DNA of 64,000 nt from Neisseria chenwenguii (GTDB lineage: Bacteria > Pseudomonadota > Gammaproteobacteria > Burkholderiales > Neisseriaceae), in assembly GCF_002216145.1 (NCBI RefSeq), contig NZ_CP022278.1:1550001-1614000 (forward strand), given 5' to 3'. Under the pieces are notes generated by a model. That model was not told where the DNA came from. It did no database searches and saw nothing but the letters and a program-made list of their open reading frames with translations. The position numbers and the translations under genes are program-made. Below, one piece after another: positions 8,412-22,028 of the stretch; positions within the stretch are counted from its first letter, which is position 1, and the number at the start of each line of letters is the position of its first letter.

Positions 8412-8441
8412 TTGACGCTGAGTGGTGGGGGTGTGTATAGT
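8412..8441 (+). promoter_or_regulatory. rRNA operon promoter
   Basis: TTGACG (8412-8417) and TATAGT (8436-8441) are 18 bp apart, with an AT-rich UP-like stretch (TATTTTTTGGTGAAAT) just upstream. It lies about 180 bp before the 16S gene. The stretch 8313-8411 between the IS and this promoter shows nothing else. Confidence 0.65.
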
Positions 8442-8496
8442 TCGGTTCTTCGCTGCTTTTGCAGCGGTTTTTTCGGGCCGGAGTTTGGTCCGGAAG

Positions 8497-8535
8497 CGTT
8501 CTTTAACAGTACAGATTACCGATAAGTGTGGGTGC
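8497..8535 (+). promoter_or_regulatory. 16S leader: boxA and 5' arm of the RNase III stem
   Basis: GTTCTTTAACAG (8499-8510 area) resembles boxA, the NusB/S10 antitermination site. ACCGATAAGTGTGGGTGC (8518-8535) is complementary, with one mismatch, to 10185-10202 behind the 16S gene, so the two form the pre-16S processing stem. Confidence 0.7.
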
Positions 8536-8621
8536 TTGGGCCCCACACTGTTTGAAAGACAGGCAAGAAAAAAATCTTGTCGGTTTCTTTGAAGCAGACC
8601 AGAAGTTAAAAAGTTAGAGAT

Positions 8622-10166
<1,545 letters not shown>

Positions 10167-10253
10167 GAGAAAGAAGGGGTTTTGGCATCCACACTTATCG
10201 GTAAACTGTATAGAAGATGCAGGACGGTACCGCATGGTACGGTCAAGGACCTT

Positions 10254-10330
<77 letters not shown>

Positions 10331-10358
10331 CAAGACGGCAGCCGGAAGGTAGTACACT

Positions 10359-10434
10359 GGGGGCATAGCTCAGTTGGTAGAGCACCTGCTTTGCAAGCAG
10401 GGGGTCATCGGTTCGATCCCGTTTGCCTCCACCA
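10359..10434 (+). tRNA. alaT: tRNA-Ala (TGC)
   Basis: A 76-nt cloverleaf with a GGGGGCA acceptor arm, TTTGCAA anticodon loop (anticodon TGC), GTTCGAT T-loop and encoded CCA. Second tRNA of the rRNA spacer. Confidence 0.97.
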
Positions 10435-10506
10435 TTACTTCCCAAATCAAAGCAGATTGAAGAGTCTGTTTTGATTTGCGGAGTAGATGGCAATATCGAA
10501 CGCATC

Positions 10507-10523
10507 GATCTTTAACAAATTGG
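10507..10523 (+). promoter_or_regulatory. Spacer boxA
   Basis: GATCTTTAACAAATTGG in the tRNA-Ala to 23S spacer resembles the antitermination boxA found before 23S genes. The rest of the 330-base spacer holds no gene. Confidence 0.6.
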
Positions 10524-10764
10524 AAAGCCGAAATCAACAAACAAAGACAATGTCGGTTTGATTTGAAGATTCTGTTTGCAAAAGCAGGCAGGTTGGAGAA
10601 GCAAACCACAGTATTTGGGTGATGATTGTATCGACTTAACCCTGAAACACAAAAGGCAGGGTTAAGACACAACAAGCAGTAAGCTTTATCAAAGTAAAGA
10701 CTTCAAGCCAAGTTGCCTAGTCAACGGGAACGAAAGCGGAGTCAGAGAGGTTCTTGAAATGATA

Positions 10765-13654
<2,890 letters not shown>

Positions 13655-13763
13655 TCATTTGAAGAATTTCAGAGATAAAAGCTTACTGATGATTTGATCA
13701 TCACCATACAGTTGATTTGCCAATCCTGAGGGATTGCGGCTTTACCGGTTTGTACAGTTTAAG

Positions 13764-13879
13764 TTTGGCGGCCATAGCGAGTTGGTCCCACGCCTTCCCA
13801 TCCCGAACAGGACCGTGAAACGACTCAGCGCCGATGATAGTGTGGTTCTTCCATGTGAAAGTAGGTCACTGCCAAACAC
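13764..13879 (+). rRNA. rrf: 5S ribosomal RNA
   Basis: About 116 nt with closing stem TTTGGCGGC / CTGCCAAA and the conserved CCATCCCGAACAGGACCGTG and CGCCGATGATAG segments. It lies about 110 bp behind 23S. Confidence 0.96.
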
Positions 13880-13887
13880 CCATTCCC

Positions 13888-13918
13888 AGCCCCCGACGAT
13901 GTCGGGGGCTTTGTTTTT
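13888..13918 (+). terminator. rRNA operon terminator
   Basis: AGCCCCCGAC-GAT-GTCGGGGGCT followed by TTGTTTTT: a perfect 10-bp stem and T-run, immediately after 5S. From here to 14314 there is no gene; 13923-14110 is strikingly purine-rich on the plus strand. Confidence 0.9.
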
Positions 13919-14314
13919 GGACGGAGCAAACGGTGGAGAAAACAAAGAGAGGGTGCAAAAGAGGCGATGCAGGGGAGGCGGATAAGAGCGGGTAAGGGGG
14001 TAGCCGATGGGGAGGAAGGGGTTGTGCTGTCAGTCAGGAAAGGGAGGGCTGTAGGAAGGGAAAGTGAGTGAGAAGAGAGTGAGGGGCGGACGGGAATGCA
14101 GATAAGGGAAAAAGACAAACGGTTCCGGTGTTGTTCGGATGAAACATTTGATGACTATAAATGCCACGATAATCAGAAAGGGTTTAAAACGGCGTGGAAA
14201 GTTATTTATCATAACGACTGGTGCATCGGTGCAGCCGCGGAAAAACAGCCGGCGGTTGGGCGGATGCGGTGAGTGTTTGGACATTACGGATTTCACAGGA
14301 AACGGAAAAAAATC

Positions 14315-14620
14315 ATGAAAAAATTCATTTTTGCTGCGGTAGCGGCATTGGGTACAGCGCTGTCGCTGGCGGCAGTCAACATCAATACTGCGGGTGAGGC
14401 CGAGCTGGAAACGCTGCCGGGTGTGGGTCCGGCCAAAGCGAAGGCGATTGTGGCCTACCGTAGTCAGCACGGACAGTTTAAGAGTGTGGACGAGCTGAAG
14501 AACGTCAAAGGCATCGGCGAAGGCATTTTTGCGAAGCTGAAGGCCGAGGTGGCGGTTGGCGGTGCGCCTGCGAAGAAGGCAGCCGTACCGGCAGTGAAAC
14601 AGCCGGTGGTGAAGAAATAG
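14315..14620 (+). CDS. comE: ComE, competence DNA-binding protein (ComEA-like)
   Basis: A 101-residue secreted DNA-binding protein. The signal peptide MKKFIFAAVAALGTALSLA is followed by a double helix-hairpin-helix domain (VNINTAGEAELETLPGVGPA and LKNVKGIGEGIFAKLKAEV) and a lysine/proline-rich tail. ComE binds incoming transforming DNA in the periplasm and ratchets it through the outer membrane. ATG 14315 gives the signal peptide and follows an AGGAAAC site; the frame opens further upstream at 14273 but without one. In gonococcus comE copies are known to lie behind rRNA operons, exactly as here, so further copies elsewhere in this genome are likely. Confidence 0.94.
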   Translation: MKKFIFAAVAALGTALSLAAVNINTAGEAELETLPGVGPAKAKAIVAYRSQHGQFKSVDELKNVKGIGEGIFAKLKAEVAVGGAPAKKAAVPAVKQPVVKK

Positions 14621-14830
14621 GGCAGATCCTGCCGGAGGCCGTCTGAAACCGGAAACGGGGTCGGGCGGCCTTTGCTGCATCTGCGGGACGGAAAAAAGGT
14701 CAAAGTTCCGGTAGTCGGTTAGAAATACGGAATACCTGATGCCGTCTGAAACGGTTCAGACGGCAACCGAAGTTATTTCCATGTCTGTTATAGTAAAACG
14801 GCACACGGCAAAGTAGACAAAAGGGAAACA

Positions 14831-15301
14831 ATGAAACAGATTCATCCGCAAACACGGCTTTCCGGCTTTACCTTGACGGAACTGTTGGTCACGCTGGCCA
14901 TTACCGGCATTTTGGCGACGGTTGCCTATCCGCTCTATCGGGATCATGTCCGTGCTGCGAATCTGCGGGCTGCCCATGCGGCGCTGTTGGAGAATGCGCA
15001 GTTTATGGAGCGGTTTTATGCGCAGCGGGGGAGTTTTAAGGCGAATTCGACGACCTGGCCGGAGTTGCCGGTTAAGGAGGCGGGCGGATTCTGTATCCGT
15101 TTAAACGGAAATCCGCGTGGGGCGCGGGCGGATAAGTTTATGCTGAAGGCGGTGGCGAAGGATCATGAGGGCGAACCGCGGGTGCTGAAGCTGGACGGGG
15201 GTTTGTCGGCGGTGTTGTGCGGGCGTTCGGACAGCCGGTGTACGGACGGGAAGGCGTATTTCGGCGGGGGCGGGGATAAGGAGTGCCGGCCTTTCGGGTA
15301 A
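14831..15301 (+). CDS. comP: ComP, DUS-receptor minor pilin
   Basis: A 156-residue type IV prepilin. The short leader MKQIHPQTRLSG is cut before FTLTELLVTLAITGILATV, with Glu5 of the mature protein in place. The C-terminal domain carries ALLENAQFMERFYAQRGSFK and GGFCIRLNGNPRGA and paired cysteines, which align well with meningococcal ComP as I remember it. ComP binds DUS at the cell surface and gives transformation its species preference. It lies 210 bp behind comE. A shortened inverted DUS pair lies just upstream (14739-14765). Being the DUS receptor, its loops should match the AG-rich DUS dialect of this genome. Confidence 0.88.
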   Translation: MKQIHPQTRLSGFTLTELLVTLAITGILATVAYPLYRDHVRAANLRAAHAALLENAQFMERFYAQRGSFKANSTTWPELPVKEAGGFCIRLNGNPRGARADKFMLKAVAKDHEGEPRVLKLDGGLSAVLCGRSDSRCTDGKAYFGGGGDKECRPFG

Positions 15302-15430
15302 AGCCTTGGATGAAGGTGGGGGGCTTTGTGGCATAAGGGATAAATTGGAGGCTAAAAATTCTTAAGAGCCTATATTATTAAGGCTTGTGGCGGTTTTTAG
15401 ATCCTTTTTTGTCATTTATGCCGAATTAAA

Positions 15431-15461
15431 GACCGCTGAGAATGAGGTATTCTCAGTGGTC
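15431..15461 (-). terminator. Terminator behind tyrS
   Basis: GACCGCTGAGAAT and ATTCTCAGTGGTC form a 13-bp stem. On the minus strand a short T-rich tract follows, so it probably ends tyrS transcription. Confidence 0.6.
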
Positions 15462-15497
15462 TTGCAAAGGCTCGATCTTTATTTATTGCAAGTTCGG

Positions 15498-16793
15498 TTA
15501 TTTCCAAACCAAAAGAGCATGGTTGCGGCGGCCGCGGCGCAGGATGGTGTATTTCCCGAAGCGTTTGTGATCGTCGGTCAAAAGATACGCATCGTCGGGT
15601 TTTTCCGACGCGAAGTTGGCGTTGTTTTTTTCGGCGGTTTGGCCGTTTAAGGCAACGGCGTTGCCGGAAACGAAACCGCGCGCTTCTTTGTTGGAAGCTG
15701 CGAGTTTGGCGGTAATCAGAGCTTCGACCACATTCAGACGACCTGATACTTCAAACACGGGCAGGCCGTCGAGGGCGAGCTGTTCGAAGTCCGCTTTGGT
15801 CAGATTGCTTTGGTCTTCGGCAAACAGGCTTTCGGAAATGCGTTGCGCGGCTTTCAGGGCTTCTTCGCCGTGAATCAGGCGGGTCATTTCTTCGGCCAGA
15901 ATACGCTGCGCTTCGGGTTTCGCGCCGCTGGCTTGGTCTTTCGCTTCGATTTCGTCAATCTGCCCGACGGTCAGAAACGTGAAGTATTTCAAGAACTTAT
16001 ATACATCGGCATCGGCCACTTTCAGCCAGAACTGGTAAAACTGGTAGGGCGAAGTTTTCTTCGCGTTCAGCCACACCGCGCTGCCTTCGGTTTTGCCGAA
16101 TTTGGTGCCGTCGGATTTGGTTACCAGCGGCAGGGTCAGGCCGAACACCTGTTTCTGGTTCAGACGGCGTGTGGTGTCGATGCCCCAAGTGATGTTGCCC
16201 CATTGGTCGGAACCGCCGATTTGCAGCACTACGTTGTGGCGGCGGTTTAGTTCCGAAAAATCATAGCCTTGCAAGAGCGCATAGGAAAATTCGGTAAACG
16301 AAATGCCCACGTCGTCGCGCTCGATGCGCTGTTTGACCGACTCTTTCGCCAGCATCGCGTTCACGGAAAAATGCTTGCCGATGTCGCGCAGAAAGTCCAA
16401 GCAGCCCATGCCGCCAAACCAGTCGTAATTGTTTGCCATCACCGCCGCGTTGTCGCCTTCGAAACTCAAAAAAGGCTTGAGCTGGCCGCGGATGCTTTCC
16501 ACCCAGCCTTGCACGGTTTCGGCGGAATTCAAACTGCGCTCGACCGCCTTGAAACTCGGGTCGCCGATCATGCCCGTCGCCCCACCCACCAGCGCAACCG
16601 GCGTATGCCCCGCCTGCTGGAAACGGCGTAAGGCCAATACGGGAAGCAGATGGCCGATGTGCAGGCTGTCGGCGGTGGGATCGAAACCGCAGTAGAGCGC
16701 GATTTTCTGCTCGTTCAACAAGGTTTCGAGGGCTTCAAAGTCGGTGGTTTGCGCGATCAGGCCGCGCGATTGGAGGTCTTGGAGGACATTCAT
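15498..16793 (-). CDS. tyrS: Tyrosyl-tRNA synthetase
   Basis: A 431-residue class I synthetase that charges tRNA-Tyr. The HIGH motif appears as LHIGHLL (about residue 46) and the KMSKS equivalent as KFGKT (about residue 230). [10 protein letters not shown] and the GYDFSEL / GGSDQWGN tyrosine pocket segments are present, and an S4 RNA-binding domain forms the C-terminal 70 residues. The start at 16793 gives the usual N-terminus [15 protein letters not shown]. Single gene, minus strand, with a hairpin terminator at 15431-15461. Confidence 0.97.
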   Translation of the reverse strand: MNVLQDLQSRGLIAQTTDFEALETLLNEQKIALYCGFDPTADSLHIGHLLPVLALRRFQQAGHTPVALVGGATGMIGDPSFKAVERSLNSAETVQGWVESIRGQLKPFLSFEGDNAAVMANNYDWFGGMGCLDFLRDIGKHFSVNAMLAKESVKQRIERDDVGISFTEFSYALLQGYDFSELNRRHNVVLQIGGSDQWGNITWGIDTTRRLNQKQVFGLTLPLVTKSDGTKFGKTEGSAVWLNAKKTSPYQFYQFWLKVADADVYKFLKYFTFLTVGQIDEIEAKDQASGAKPEAQRILAEEMTRLIHGEEALKAAQRISESLFAEDQSNLTKADFEQLALDGLPVFEVSGRLNVVEALITAKLAASNKEARGFVSGNAVALNGQTAEKNNANFASEKPDDAYLLTDDHKRFGKYTILRRGRRNHALLVWK

Positions 16794-16844
16794 AGGTTTC
16801 TTTCAGTGCTTAAATATAATTTATAGTAAGATGGCTTTTTCAGG

Positions 16845-16868
16845 GTAAGCTGGGCTTTAGCCTAGCAC
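16845..16868. repeat. REP-like palindrome beside the RAYT relic
   Basis: GTAAGCTGGGCTTTAGCCTAGCAC is an imperfect inverted repeat of the same type as 1205-1230 and 18404-18424. A TATAGT sequence lies about 22 bp upstream, as in the 87-bp element. Confidence 0.5.
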
Positions 16869-16905
16869 AGATAAGTTATTAAAAATCTGGTAGGCAATTT
16901 AACCA

Positions 16906-17414
16906 TCAGTTGTGATAAATATCTGCTTTAGGATTGTCTCCCTAGATTGAAGGATATATTCCTTGTTTGGCACACTTTAAAAAAGTTGAATAAGGCAATC
17001 TCTTGTTTGATTAAAATAACCATGCTTGACAGGATTATAGCCAATATAATCCATATGACTGGCAAAATCACGTTTATCTCGAATAGTATGTTCCCAATAA
17101 CGCCGCTGCCCAATGCCCTGTTCAAGCTTGGCTTTACGACTGATGCTGACTACCTATTTAAATAGCAAGTTTCATGAAAACAGAGTTTCAAATTGGTAAC
17201 AATGGTTGAGCAGTGTCCGCTATTTTGACATTGTTATAAGTATATGAACGTGTTCGGGTAGAGCGATCATGCTGTGAAGCTTGAAAGGATGTTTTTCACT
17301 AGTTTGCCCGAATGCCTGCCTGAATTTTTGGATATGTTTCATAATCAGCAGCCGACAAAGATTTTCAAGCCGAATATTAGAAAGAAACAAACGCTGTATA
17401 CGGGGTGGATACAT
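16906..17414 (-). pseudogene. REP-associated tyrosine transposase (RAYT, IS200/IS605-type), decayed
   Basis: Two regions of a RAYT protein can be read in different frames. Near 17290-17400 is IQKFRQAFGQTSEKHPFK followed by LHSMIALPEHVHILI, whose HVH is the HUH metal-binding motif. Near 17000-17110 is QRRYWEHTIRDKRDF followed by MDYIGYNPVKHGY, the typical C-terminal block. Between them the reading frame is interrupted and part of the catalytic domain is missing; near the end, KQGIYPS..GDNPKADIYHN is readable with an in-frame stop. RAYTs mobilise or maintain REP palindromes. REP-like hairpins lie on both sides (16845, 18404). Clearly non-functional. Confidence 0.75.
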
Positions 17415-17585
17415 AGATTCGCATTTTTCAAACGGCCTACAGTAGTATAAAGATTGCAGCTTTTGTTTTGGATATCGACTGGATTTAGCTTAGCAAAGTC
17501 TGGTTATAGCAAGTTTTAAGACAGGTATTTATAATTCATCTTAAGACATGAAAAAGGCCTGCAAACTAGACTTTAGTTCGGCAAA

Positions 17586-17927
17586 TTAAAATTCATGAAT
17601 TTTAACCGTACCTTTAAGGTTTTGTTCAGAGGACTCTGGGTATAAAGGGGATCCATAATCTATTTCAAATCCTGATTCAATTAACCAGTTAGAAAATCCT
17701 ATTATATTTTTTGTACATATTTCATCATTAATTTTATCATGTTTAACTTCCAAGAGTTTTTCTGTATCTCCAGATCTAATAATGGAACCATTTTTTATTG
17801 AACCTGTTTTCAAGCATTCCCAAAAAGAATACACTATATTAGCTGCTGTAGGATTTTCACAAGTTTTTATGAAAAAAAGGTTTAAATTCATATAACTGCT
17901 TAATTTCGTATTTTTTTGATAGCTCAC
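17586..17927 (-). CDS. Hypothetical protein in AT-rich island
   Basis: An open frame of 113 codons at most; an internal ATG at 17891 would give 101 residues. I do not recognise a family. The protein is soluble in appearance, with an aromatic N-terminal stretch (MNLNLFFIKTCENPTAA) and a lysine/isoleucine-rich composition unlike its GC-rich neighbours. No clear ribosome site is visible for either start. It lies 24 bp downstream of another unknown, frameshifted ORF on the same strand, and the two may be remnants of one gene or of a small operon acquired by transfer. Confidence 0.4.
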   Translation of the reverse strand: MSYQKNTKLSSYMNLNLFFIKTCENPTAANIVYSFWECLKTGSIKNGSIIRSGDTEKLLEVKHDKINDEICTKNIIGFSNWLIESGFEIDYGSPLYPESSEQNLKGTVKIHEF

Positions 17928-17951
17928 TATAATTTGAATTTTTTATTGAGG

Positions 17952-18337
17952 CTATATTGGATATGAGTATGTTATGCTCCATTTGTTCTTTACAAATGCT
18001 TTTTGTGCTTCAATTTCTGCTTTATAGAATAAATCTAACCAATCCATACTATCTATTTTGTAGTAATATTGATTATTTATTTTAATGGAGTTAACTTTAG
18101 CGGGACCTAACCCTTGATTAGATAAGTAAACTCCATATTCCTTAGTATCTTTTTCACCTTTGGGAAATAGGCTTAGCAAAGGAGTAACTGATTTCTTGCT
18201 ATGATCAATGTTACTTTCATTTGATTTGTAGGCAATATATATAGCAATACAGCAGCAATAGCTGAAAATAATGCAGAAATTGCAGACAGCCATGCTGGCC
18301 ATGCTGATTCATTTTTTTCCTGTTTTCGCTGATCCAT
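17952..18337 (-). pseudogene. Hypothetical membrane-anchored protein, frameshifted
   Basis: From ATG 18337 the frame reads MDQRKQEKNESAWPAWLSAI and a membrane segment, then stops early. One base missing near 18245 would join it to the next frame, which runs through NIDHSKKSVTPLLSLFPKGE, YLSNQGLGPAKVNSIKI and WSITYSYPI to a TAG at 17952. The joined product of about 128 residues has one N-terminal transmembrane helix and a small soluble domain with an SNQGLGPA motif, a pattern seen in many uncharacterised single-pass proteins. Function unknown. Strongly AT-rich, so probably acquired. Confidence 0.5.
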
Positions 18338-18403
18338 AAACTTAAGTATTATATTTTTAAGACAGACTAGATCATTAAAAATATTAATTTTAGTCTAGAA
18401 CTT

Positions 18404-18424
18404 GCTGGGCTGATGAAGCCCAGC
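18404..18424. repeat. REP-like palindrome
   Basis: GCTGGGCTGATGAAGCCCAGC forms an 8-bp stem with a 5-base loop and shares the GCTGGGCT arm with 1205-1230 and 16845-16868. Confidence 0.5.
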
Positions 18425-18473
18425 ATACATTGCACAACCCACAGTATTAATATCTGTTTGTTTCGGATAAACA

Positions 18474-19565
18474 TCACACATTAAACAAAAAGTGCATCAC
18501 ATCGCCGTCTTTCACTACATATTCCTTGCCTTCCACGCGCATTTTGCCGGCTTCTTTGGCCTTGGCTTCGCCGCCTAGGGCCACGAAGTCATCGTAGGCG
18601 ATGACTTGGGCGCGGATGAAGCCGCGTTCGAAATCGGTGTGGATGACGCCGGCGGCTTGCGGGGCGGTGTCGCCTTTGTGGATTGTCCATGCGCGAACTT
18701 CTTTTACGCCGGCGGTGAAGTAGGTTTGCAGGCCGAGCAGGTCGTAGCCTGCGCGGATGAGGCGGTTGAGGCCGGGTTCTTCCAAGCCCATTTCGGCGAG
18801 GAATTCGGCTTTTTCTTCGTCTTCTAGTTCGGCGATTTCGCTTTCCATGGCGGCGCATACGGCGACGACGGGCGCGTTTTCTTTGGCGGCCAGTTCTTTC
18901 AGGCGGTCGAGATGGGGGTTGTTTTCAAAGCCGTCTTCGGCGACGTTGCCGACGTACATCGCGGGTTTGGCGGTCAGCAGGAACAGGGGGCGCAGCATGG
19001 CGAGTTCTTCTGCGTCGAGGCCGAACGAGCGCACGGGTTTGCCTTCGTCCAAATGCGGCAGCAGTTTTTTGCACAAATCCACCAGTTTTTGCGCATCTTT
19101 GTCGCCGCTGCGCGCGCGTTTCTCTTCGCGGACGATGGCTTTTTCCACGCTGGCCAAGTCGGCCAAAGCCAGCTCGGTGCCGATGGTTTCGATGTCGGCA
19201 ATGGGGTCAACCTTGCCGGCGACGTGGACGATGTTGTCGTCGTCGAAACAGCGCACCACGTTCACAATCGCGTCGGTTTCGCGGATGTTGGCGAGGAACT
19301 GGTTACCCAAGCCTTCGCCTTTGCTGGCACCGGCCACCAAGCCGGCGATGTCCACAAATTCCACGATGGCGGGCTGCATTTTCTGCGGGTTGACGATTTT
19401 CGCCAGTTCGGCCATGCGCGGGTCGGGCACTTCGACGATGCCGACGTTCGGTTCGATGGTGCAGAAGGGGTAGTTGGCCGCTTCGATACCGGATTGGGTA
19501 AGCGCGTTGAAAAGTGTGGATTTGCCCACATTGGGCAGACCGACGATGCCGCATTTTAAGCTCAT
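18474..19565 (-). CDS. ychF: Redox-regulated ATPase YchF
   Basis: A 363-residue Obg-family P-loop protein that binds ATP rather than GTP and associates with ribosomes. The P-loop is GLPNVGKST near the N-terminus, followed by [20 protein letters not shown]; the NKxD motif is replaced by a NVAEDG-type sequence, as is characteristic of YchF. A helical domain and a C-terminal TGS domain ([20 protein letters not shown]) complete it. AGGAAAAAAC precedes the start at 19565. In Escherichia it modulates the oxidative stress response. Standard length. Confidence 0.96.
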   Translation of the reverse strand: MSLKCGIVGLPNVGKSTLFNALTQSGIEAANYPFCTIEPNVGIVEVPDPRMAELAKIVNPQKMQPAIVEFVDIAGLVAGASKGEGLGNQFLANIRETDAIVNVVRCFDDDNIVHVAGKVDPIADIETIGTELALADLASVEKAIVREEKRARSGDKDAQKLVDLCKKLLPHLDEGKPVRSFGLDAEELAMLRPLFLLTAKPAMYVGNVAEDGFENNPHLDRLKELAAKENAPVVAVCAAMESEIAELEDEEKAEFLAEMGLEEPGLNRLIRAGYDLLGLQTYFTAGVKEVRAWTIHKGDTAPQAAGVIHTDFERGFIRAQVIAYDDFVALGGEAKAKEAGKMRVEGKEYVVKDGDVMHFLFNV

Positions 19566-19636
19566 GTTTTTTCCTGAAATTGCAAAGAAATTTGGTCGGC
19601 AATTATAGCATATCCGACGGGTTTTGCAGGGGATGG

Positions 19637-19678
19637 GGCCGTCTGAAAACAGATGCCGGACAGCCTTTCAGACGGCCT
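19637..19678 (-). terminator. Inverted DUS pair overlapping the end of the EamA gene
   Basis: GGGCCGTCTGAAAA and CTTTCAGACGGCCT are inverted around an 18-base loop; the right arm overlaps the stop codon (TTA at 19677-19679) of the EamA gene. Confidence 0.6.
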
Positions 19679-20108
19679 AACGCTTCAGCGCCAGTGTCAA
19701 AACGCCCGCCGTAACCAGTCCCAAGCCTATCCATTCCTGCGTGCTCGGGCGTTCGTCTAAAAACACCACCGCCATCAGCGCGACCAAGACAAGGCTGAAT
19801 TTATCGACAGGGGCGACTTGCGAAGCGGTGCCCAGTTGCAGGGCTTTGAAATATGCGAGCCATGATGCGCCGGTGGCGAGGCCGGAGAGGATGAGGAAGG
19901 TCCAGTTCCTCCCCGTAAAACCGCCCACACCCTGCCATTTGCCGGTGTAGCTGAGAAACAGCATCAGCGCGGCGAGGATGACCAGCGTGCGGATAAACGT
20001 GGCGAAGTCGGAGTCGATGCCCTGCAAGCCGATTTTGGCAAAAATCGCCGTTAGTGCGGCGAAACCTGCGGAGGCCAGCGCCCAATAGAGCCATGAATGT
20101 ACCGCCAT
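19677..20108 (-). CDS. EamA-domain membrane protein, single-repeat type
   Basis: A 143-residue protein with five hydrophobic segments and one EamA (DMT superfamily) repeat, ending in VFLDERPSTQEWIGLGLVTAGVLTLAL, the classic final helix pair. Standard transporters have two repeats, so this half-size protein probably works as a dimer, like small multidrug resistance proteins. Substrate unknown. ATG 20108 follows AGGGAGA; the frame opens at 20162 but without a ribosome site. Its stop lies inside the DUS terminator arm. Confidence 0.85.
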   Translation of the reverse strand: MAVHSWLYWALASAGFAALTAIFAKIGLQGIDSDFATFIRTLVILAALMLFLSYTGKWQGVGGFTGRNWTFLILSGLATGASWLAYFKALQLGTASQVAPVDKFSLVLVALMAVVFLDERPSTQEWIGLGLVTAGVLTLALKR

Positions 20109-20267
20109 TTTTTCTCCCTTGTCCAGATGAACGGTTTTGTTGAACGACCGCCGTTTTTTCACTGCGATTCATTCTCATAAAACGCTATAATAGAAGTATT
20201 GCCGCCGCAAAGCCAGCGGATAGCGTGTTATTTAATGTTTTCAAACATTTGCCATAGAGGAGTTGTC

Positions 20268-21944
20268 ATGAGCTTCAAATCCGATGCCGAAATCGCCCAA
20301 TCTTCCATCATGCGCCCGATTGCGGAAATCGCCGCGAAAATCGGTTTGAACACCGAAAAAATCGAACCTTACGGCCATTACAAAGCCAAAATCAACCCTG
20401 CCGACGCGTTTGCCCTGCCGAAAAAACAGGGCTGTCTGATTTTGGTGACGGCTATCAACCCCACGCCCGCAGGCGAGGGCAAAACCACCGTGACCATCGG
20501 TTTGGCGGATGCGCTGAACCATATCGGCAAGCAGGCTGTGATTGCCCTGCGCGAACCGTCGCTCGGCCCCGTGTTCGGTGTGAAGGGTGGCGCGGCGGGC
20601 GGCGGTTATTCGCAGGTTTTGCCGATGGAAGACATCAATTTGCACTTCACCGGCGATTTCCACGCCATCGGCGCAGCCAACAACCTTCTGGCCGCCATGC
20701 TCGACAACCACATTTATCAGGGCAACGCGCTCAATATCGACCCCAAACGCGTGCTGTGGCGGCGCGTGGTCGATATGAACGACCGCCAGTTGCGCAACAT
20801 CATCGACGGCATGGGCAAGAGTGTGGACGGCGTGATGCGTCCGGACGGATTCGACATTACTGTCGCTTCCGAAGTGATGGCGATTTTCTGTTTGGCAAAA
20901 GACATTACCGATTTGAAAGAACGCTTGGGCAGTATTCTGGTTGCCTATGCCAAAGACGGCAGCCCCGTTTACGCGCGCGATTTGAAAGCGCACGGCGCGA
21001 TGGCGGCCTTGCTGAAAGACGCGATTAAGCCAAACTTGGTGCAAACCATCGCCGGAACGCCCGCATTCGTTCACGGCGGTCCGTTCGCCAACATCGCACA
21101 CGGCTGCAACACCGTAACCGCCACCCGTTTGGCCAAACACTTGGGCGACTATGCCGTCACCGAAGCCGGTTTCGGCGCCGATTTGGGCGCGGAAAAATTC
21201 TGCGACATCAAATGCCGCTTGGCCGAACTCAAACCCGATGCCGCCGTGGTCGTCGCCACCGTGCGCGCGCTCAAATACAACGGCGGCGTGGAACGCGCCG
21301 ATTTGGGCGAAGAAAATCTCGACGCGCTGGCAAAAGGCCTGCCCAACCTGTTGAAACACATCAGCAATCTGAAAAACGTGTTCGGCCTGCCCGTGGTCGT
21401 CGCGCTCAACCGCTTCGTTTCCGACACCGACGCTGAGCTGGAAATGATTCAGACGGCCTGCGCACAACACGGCGTCGAAGTTTCGCTGACCGAAGTATGG
21501 GGCAAAGGCGGCGCAGGCGGCGCGGATTTGGCGCAAAAAGTCGTCAATGCCATCGAAACCCAGCCCAACGGATTCCGTTTCGCCTACGATGTCGCCGACA
21601 GCATTCCCAATAAAATCCGTGCCATCGCCCAAAAAATCTACGGTGCCGAAGACGTCGATTTCAGCGCTGAAGCCCTCGCCGAAATCGCCTCGTTGGAAAA
21701 ACTCGGCCTCGACAAACTCCCCGTCTGCATGGCCAAAACCCAATATTCCCTGAGCGACAACGCCAAACTGCTCGGCCGCCCCGAAGGCTTCCGCATCAAT
21801 GTGCGCGGCATCACCGTCTCCAACGGTGCCGGCTTCATCGTCGCCCTGTGCGGTAACATGATGAAAATGCCCGGCCTGCCGAAAGTGCCCGCTGCCGAGA
21901 AGATTGATGTAGATGAGAACGGGGTGATTAGCGGGTTGTTCTGA
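20268..21944 (+). CDS. fhs: Formate-tetrahydrofolate ligase
   Basis: A 558-residue enzyme that makes 10-formyltetrahydrofolate from formate, THF and ATP, supplying one-carbon units. The P-loop-like [18 protein letters not shown] is near residue 67, followed by [20 protein letters not shown] and [17 protein letters not shown], all diagnostic. The C-terminal [14 protein letters not shown] and ISGLF end are also typical. ATG 20268 follows AGAGGAG; the open frame starts at 20199, but that extension lacks a site. A full AG-DUS lies inside the gene at 21448-21459. A hairpin terminator follows at 21986. Confidence 0.97.
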   Translation: MSFKSDAEIAQSSIMRPIAEIAAKIGLNTEKIEPYGHYKAKINPADAFALPKKQGCLILVTAINPTPAGEGKTTVTIGLADALNHIGKQAVIALREPSLGPVFGVKGGAAGGGYSQVLPMEDINLHFTGDFHAIGAANNLLAAMLDNHIYQGNALNIDPKRVLWRRVVDMNDRQLRNIIDGMGKSVDGVMRPDGFDITVASEVMAIFCLAKDITDLKERLGSILVAYAKDGSPVYARDLKAHGAMAALLKDAIKPNLVQTIAGTPAFVHGGPFANIAHGCNTVTATRLAKHLGDYAVTEAGFGADLGAEKFCDIKCRLAELKPDAAVVVATVRALKYNGGVERADLGEENLDALAKGLPNLLKHISNLKNVFGLPVVVALNRFVSDTDAELEMIQTACAQHGVEVSLTEVWGKGGAGGADLAQKVVNAIETQPNGFRFAYDVADSIPNKIRAIAQKIYGAEDVDFSAEALAEIASLEKLGLDKLPVCMAKTQYSLSDNAKLLGRPEGFRINVRGITVSNGAGFIVALCGNMMKMPGLPKVPAAEKIDVDENGVISGLF

Positions 21945-21985
21945 TTTAGCTTGAACTTAACGGTTAGATAACTCGTCGCAAACTA

Positions 21986-22027
21986 ACAGGCCATCTGAAA
22001 GCAGAGTGCAGCTTTCAGATGGCCTGT
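21986..22027 (+). terminator. Terminator built from a co-mutated DUS pair
   Basis: ACAGGCCATCTGAAAGC and GCTTTCAGATGGCCTGT form a perfect 17-bp stem. Both arms carry the same substitution relative to DUS (GCCATCTGAA for GCCGTCTGAA), so pairing is kept while the uptake motif is lost. Confidence 0.75.
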
Positions 22028-22028
22028 T

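Noticed and set aside
14739..14765. Sharp DUS hairpin before comP as a comP regulator
   Set aside because: One arm is a full AT-DUS and the other only a core; it fits an ordinary uptake site or weak terminator for comE.
16928..17165. Overlapping hydrophobic ORFs near 17 kb
   Set aside because: Both are shadows of the RAYT relic, whose conserved motifs are readable in other frames.
20241..21743. 500-codon antisense ORF opposite fhs
   Set aside because: It mirrors the codon bias of fhs, which is unmistakable on the plus strand; long antisense frames are common in GC-rich neisserial genes. The same applies to antisense frames opposite ffh (4955-5866), etfD (29826-31151) and potD-like (28286-29200).
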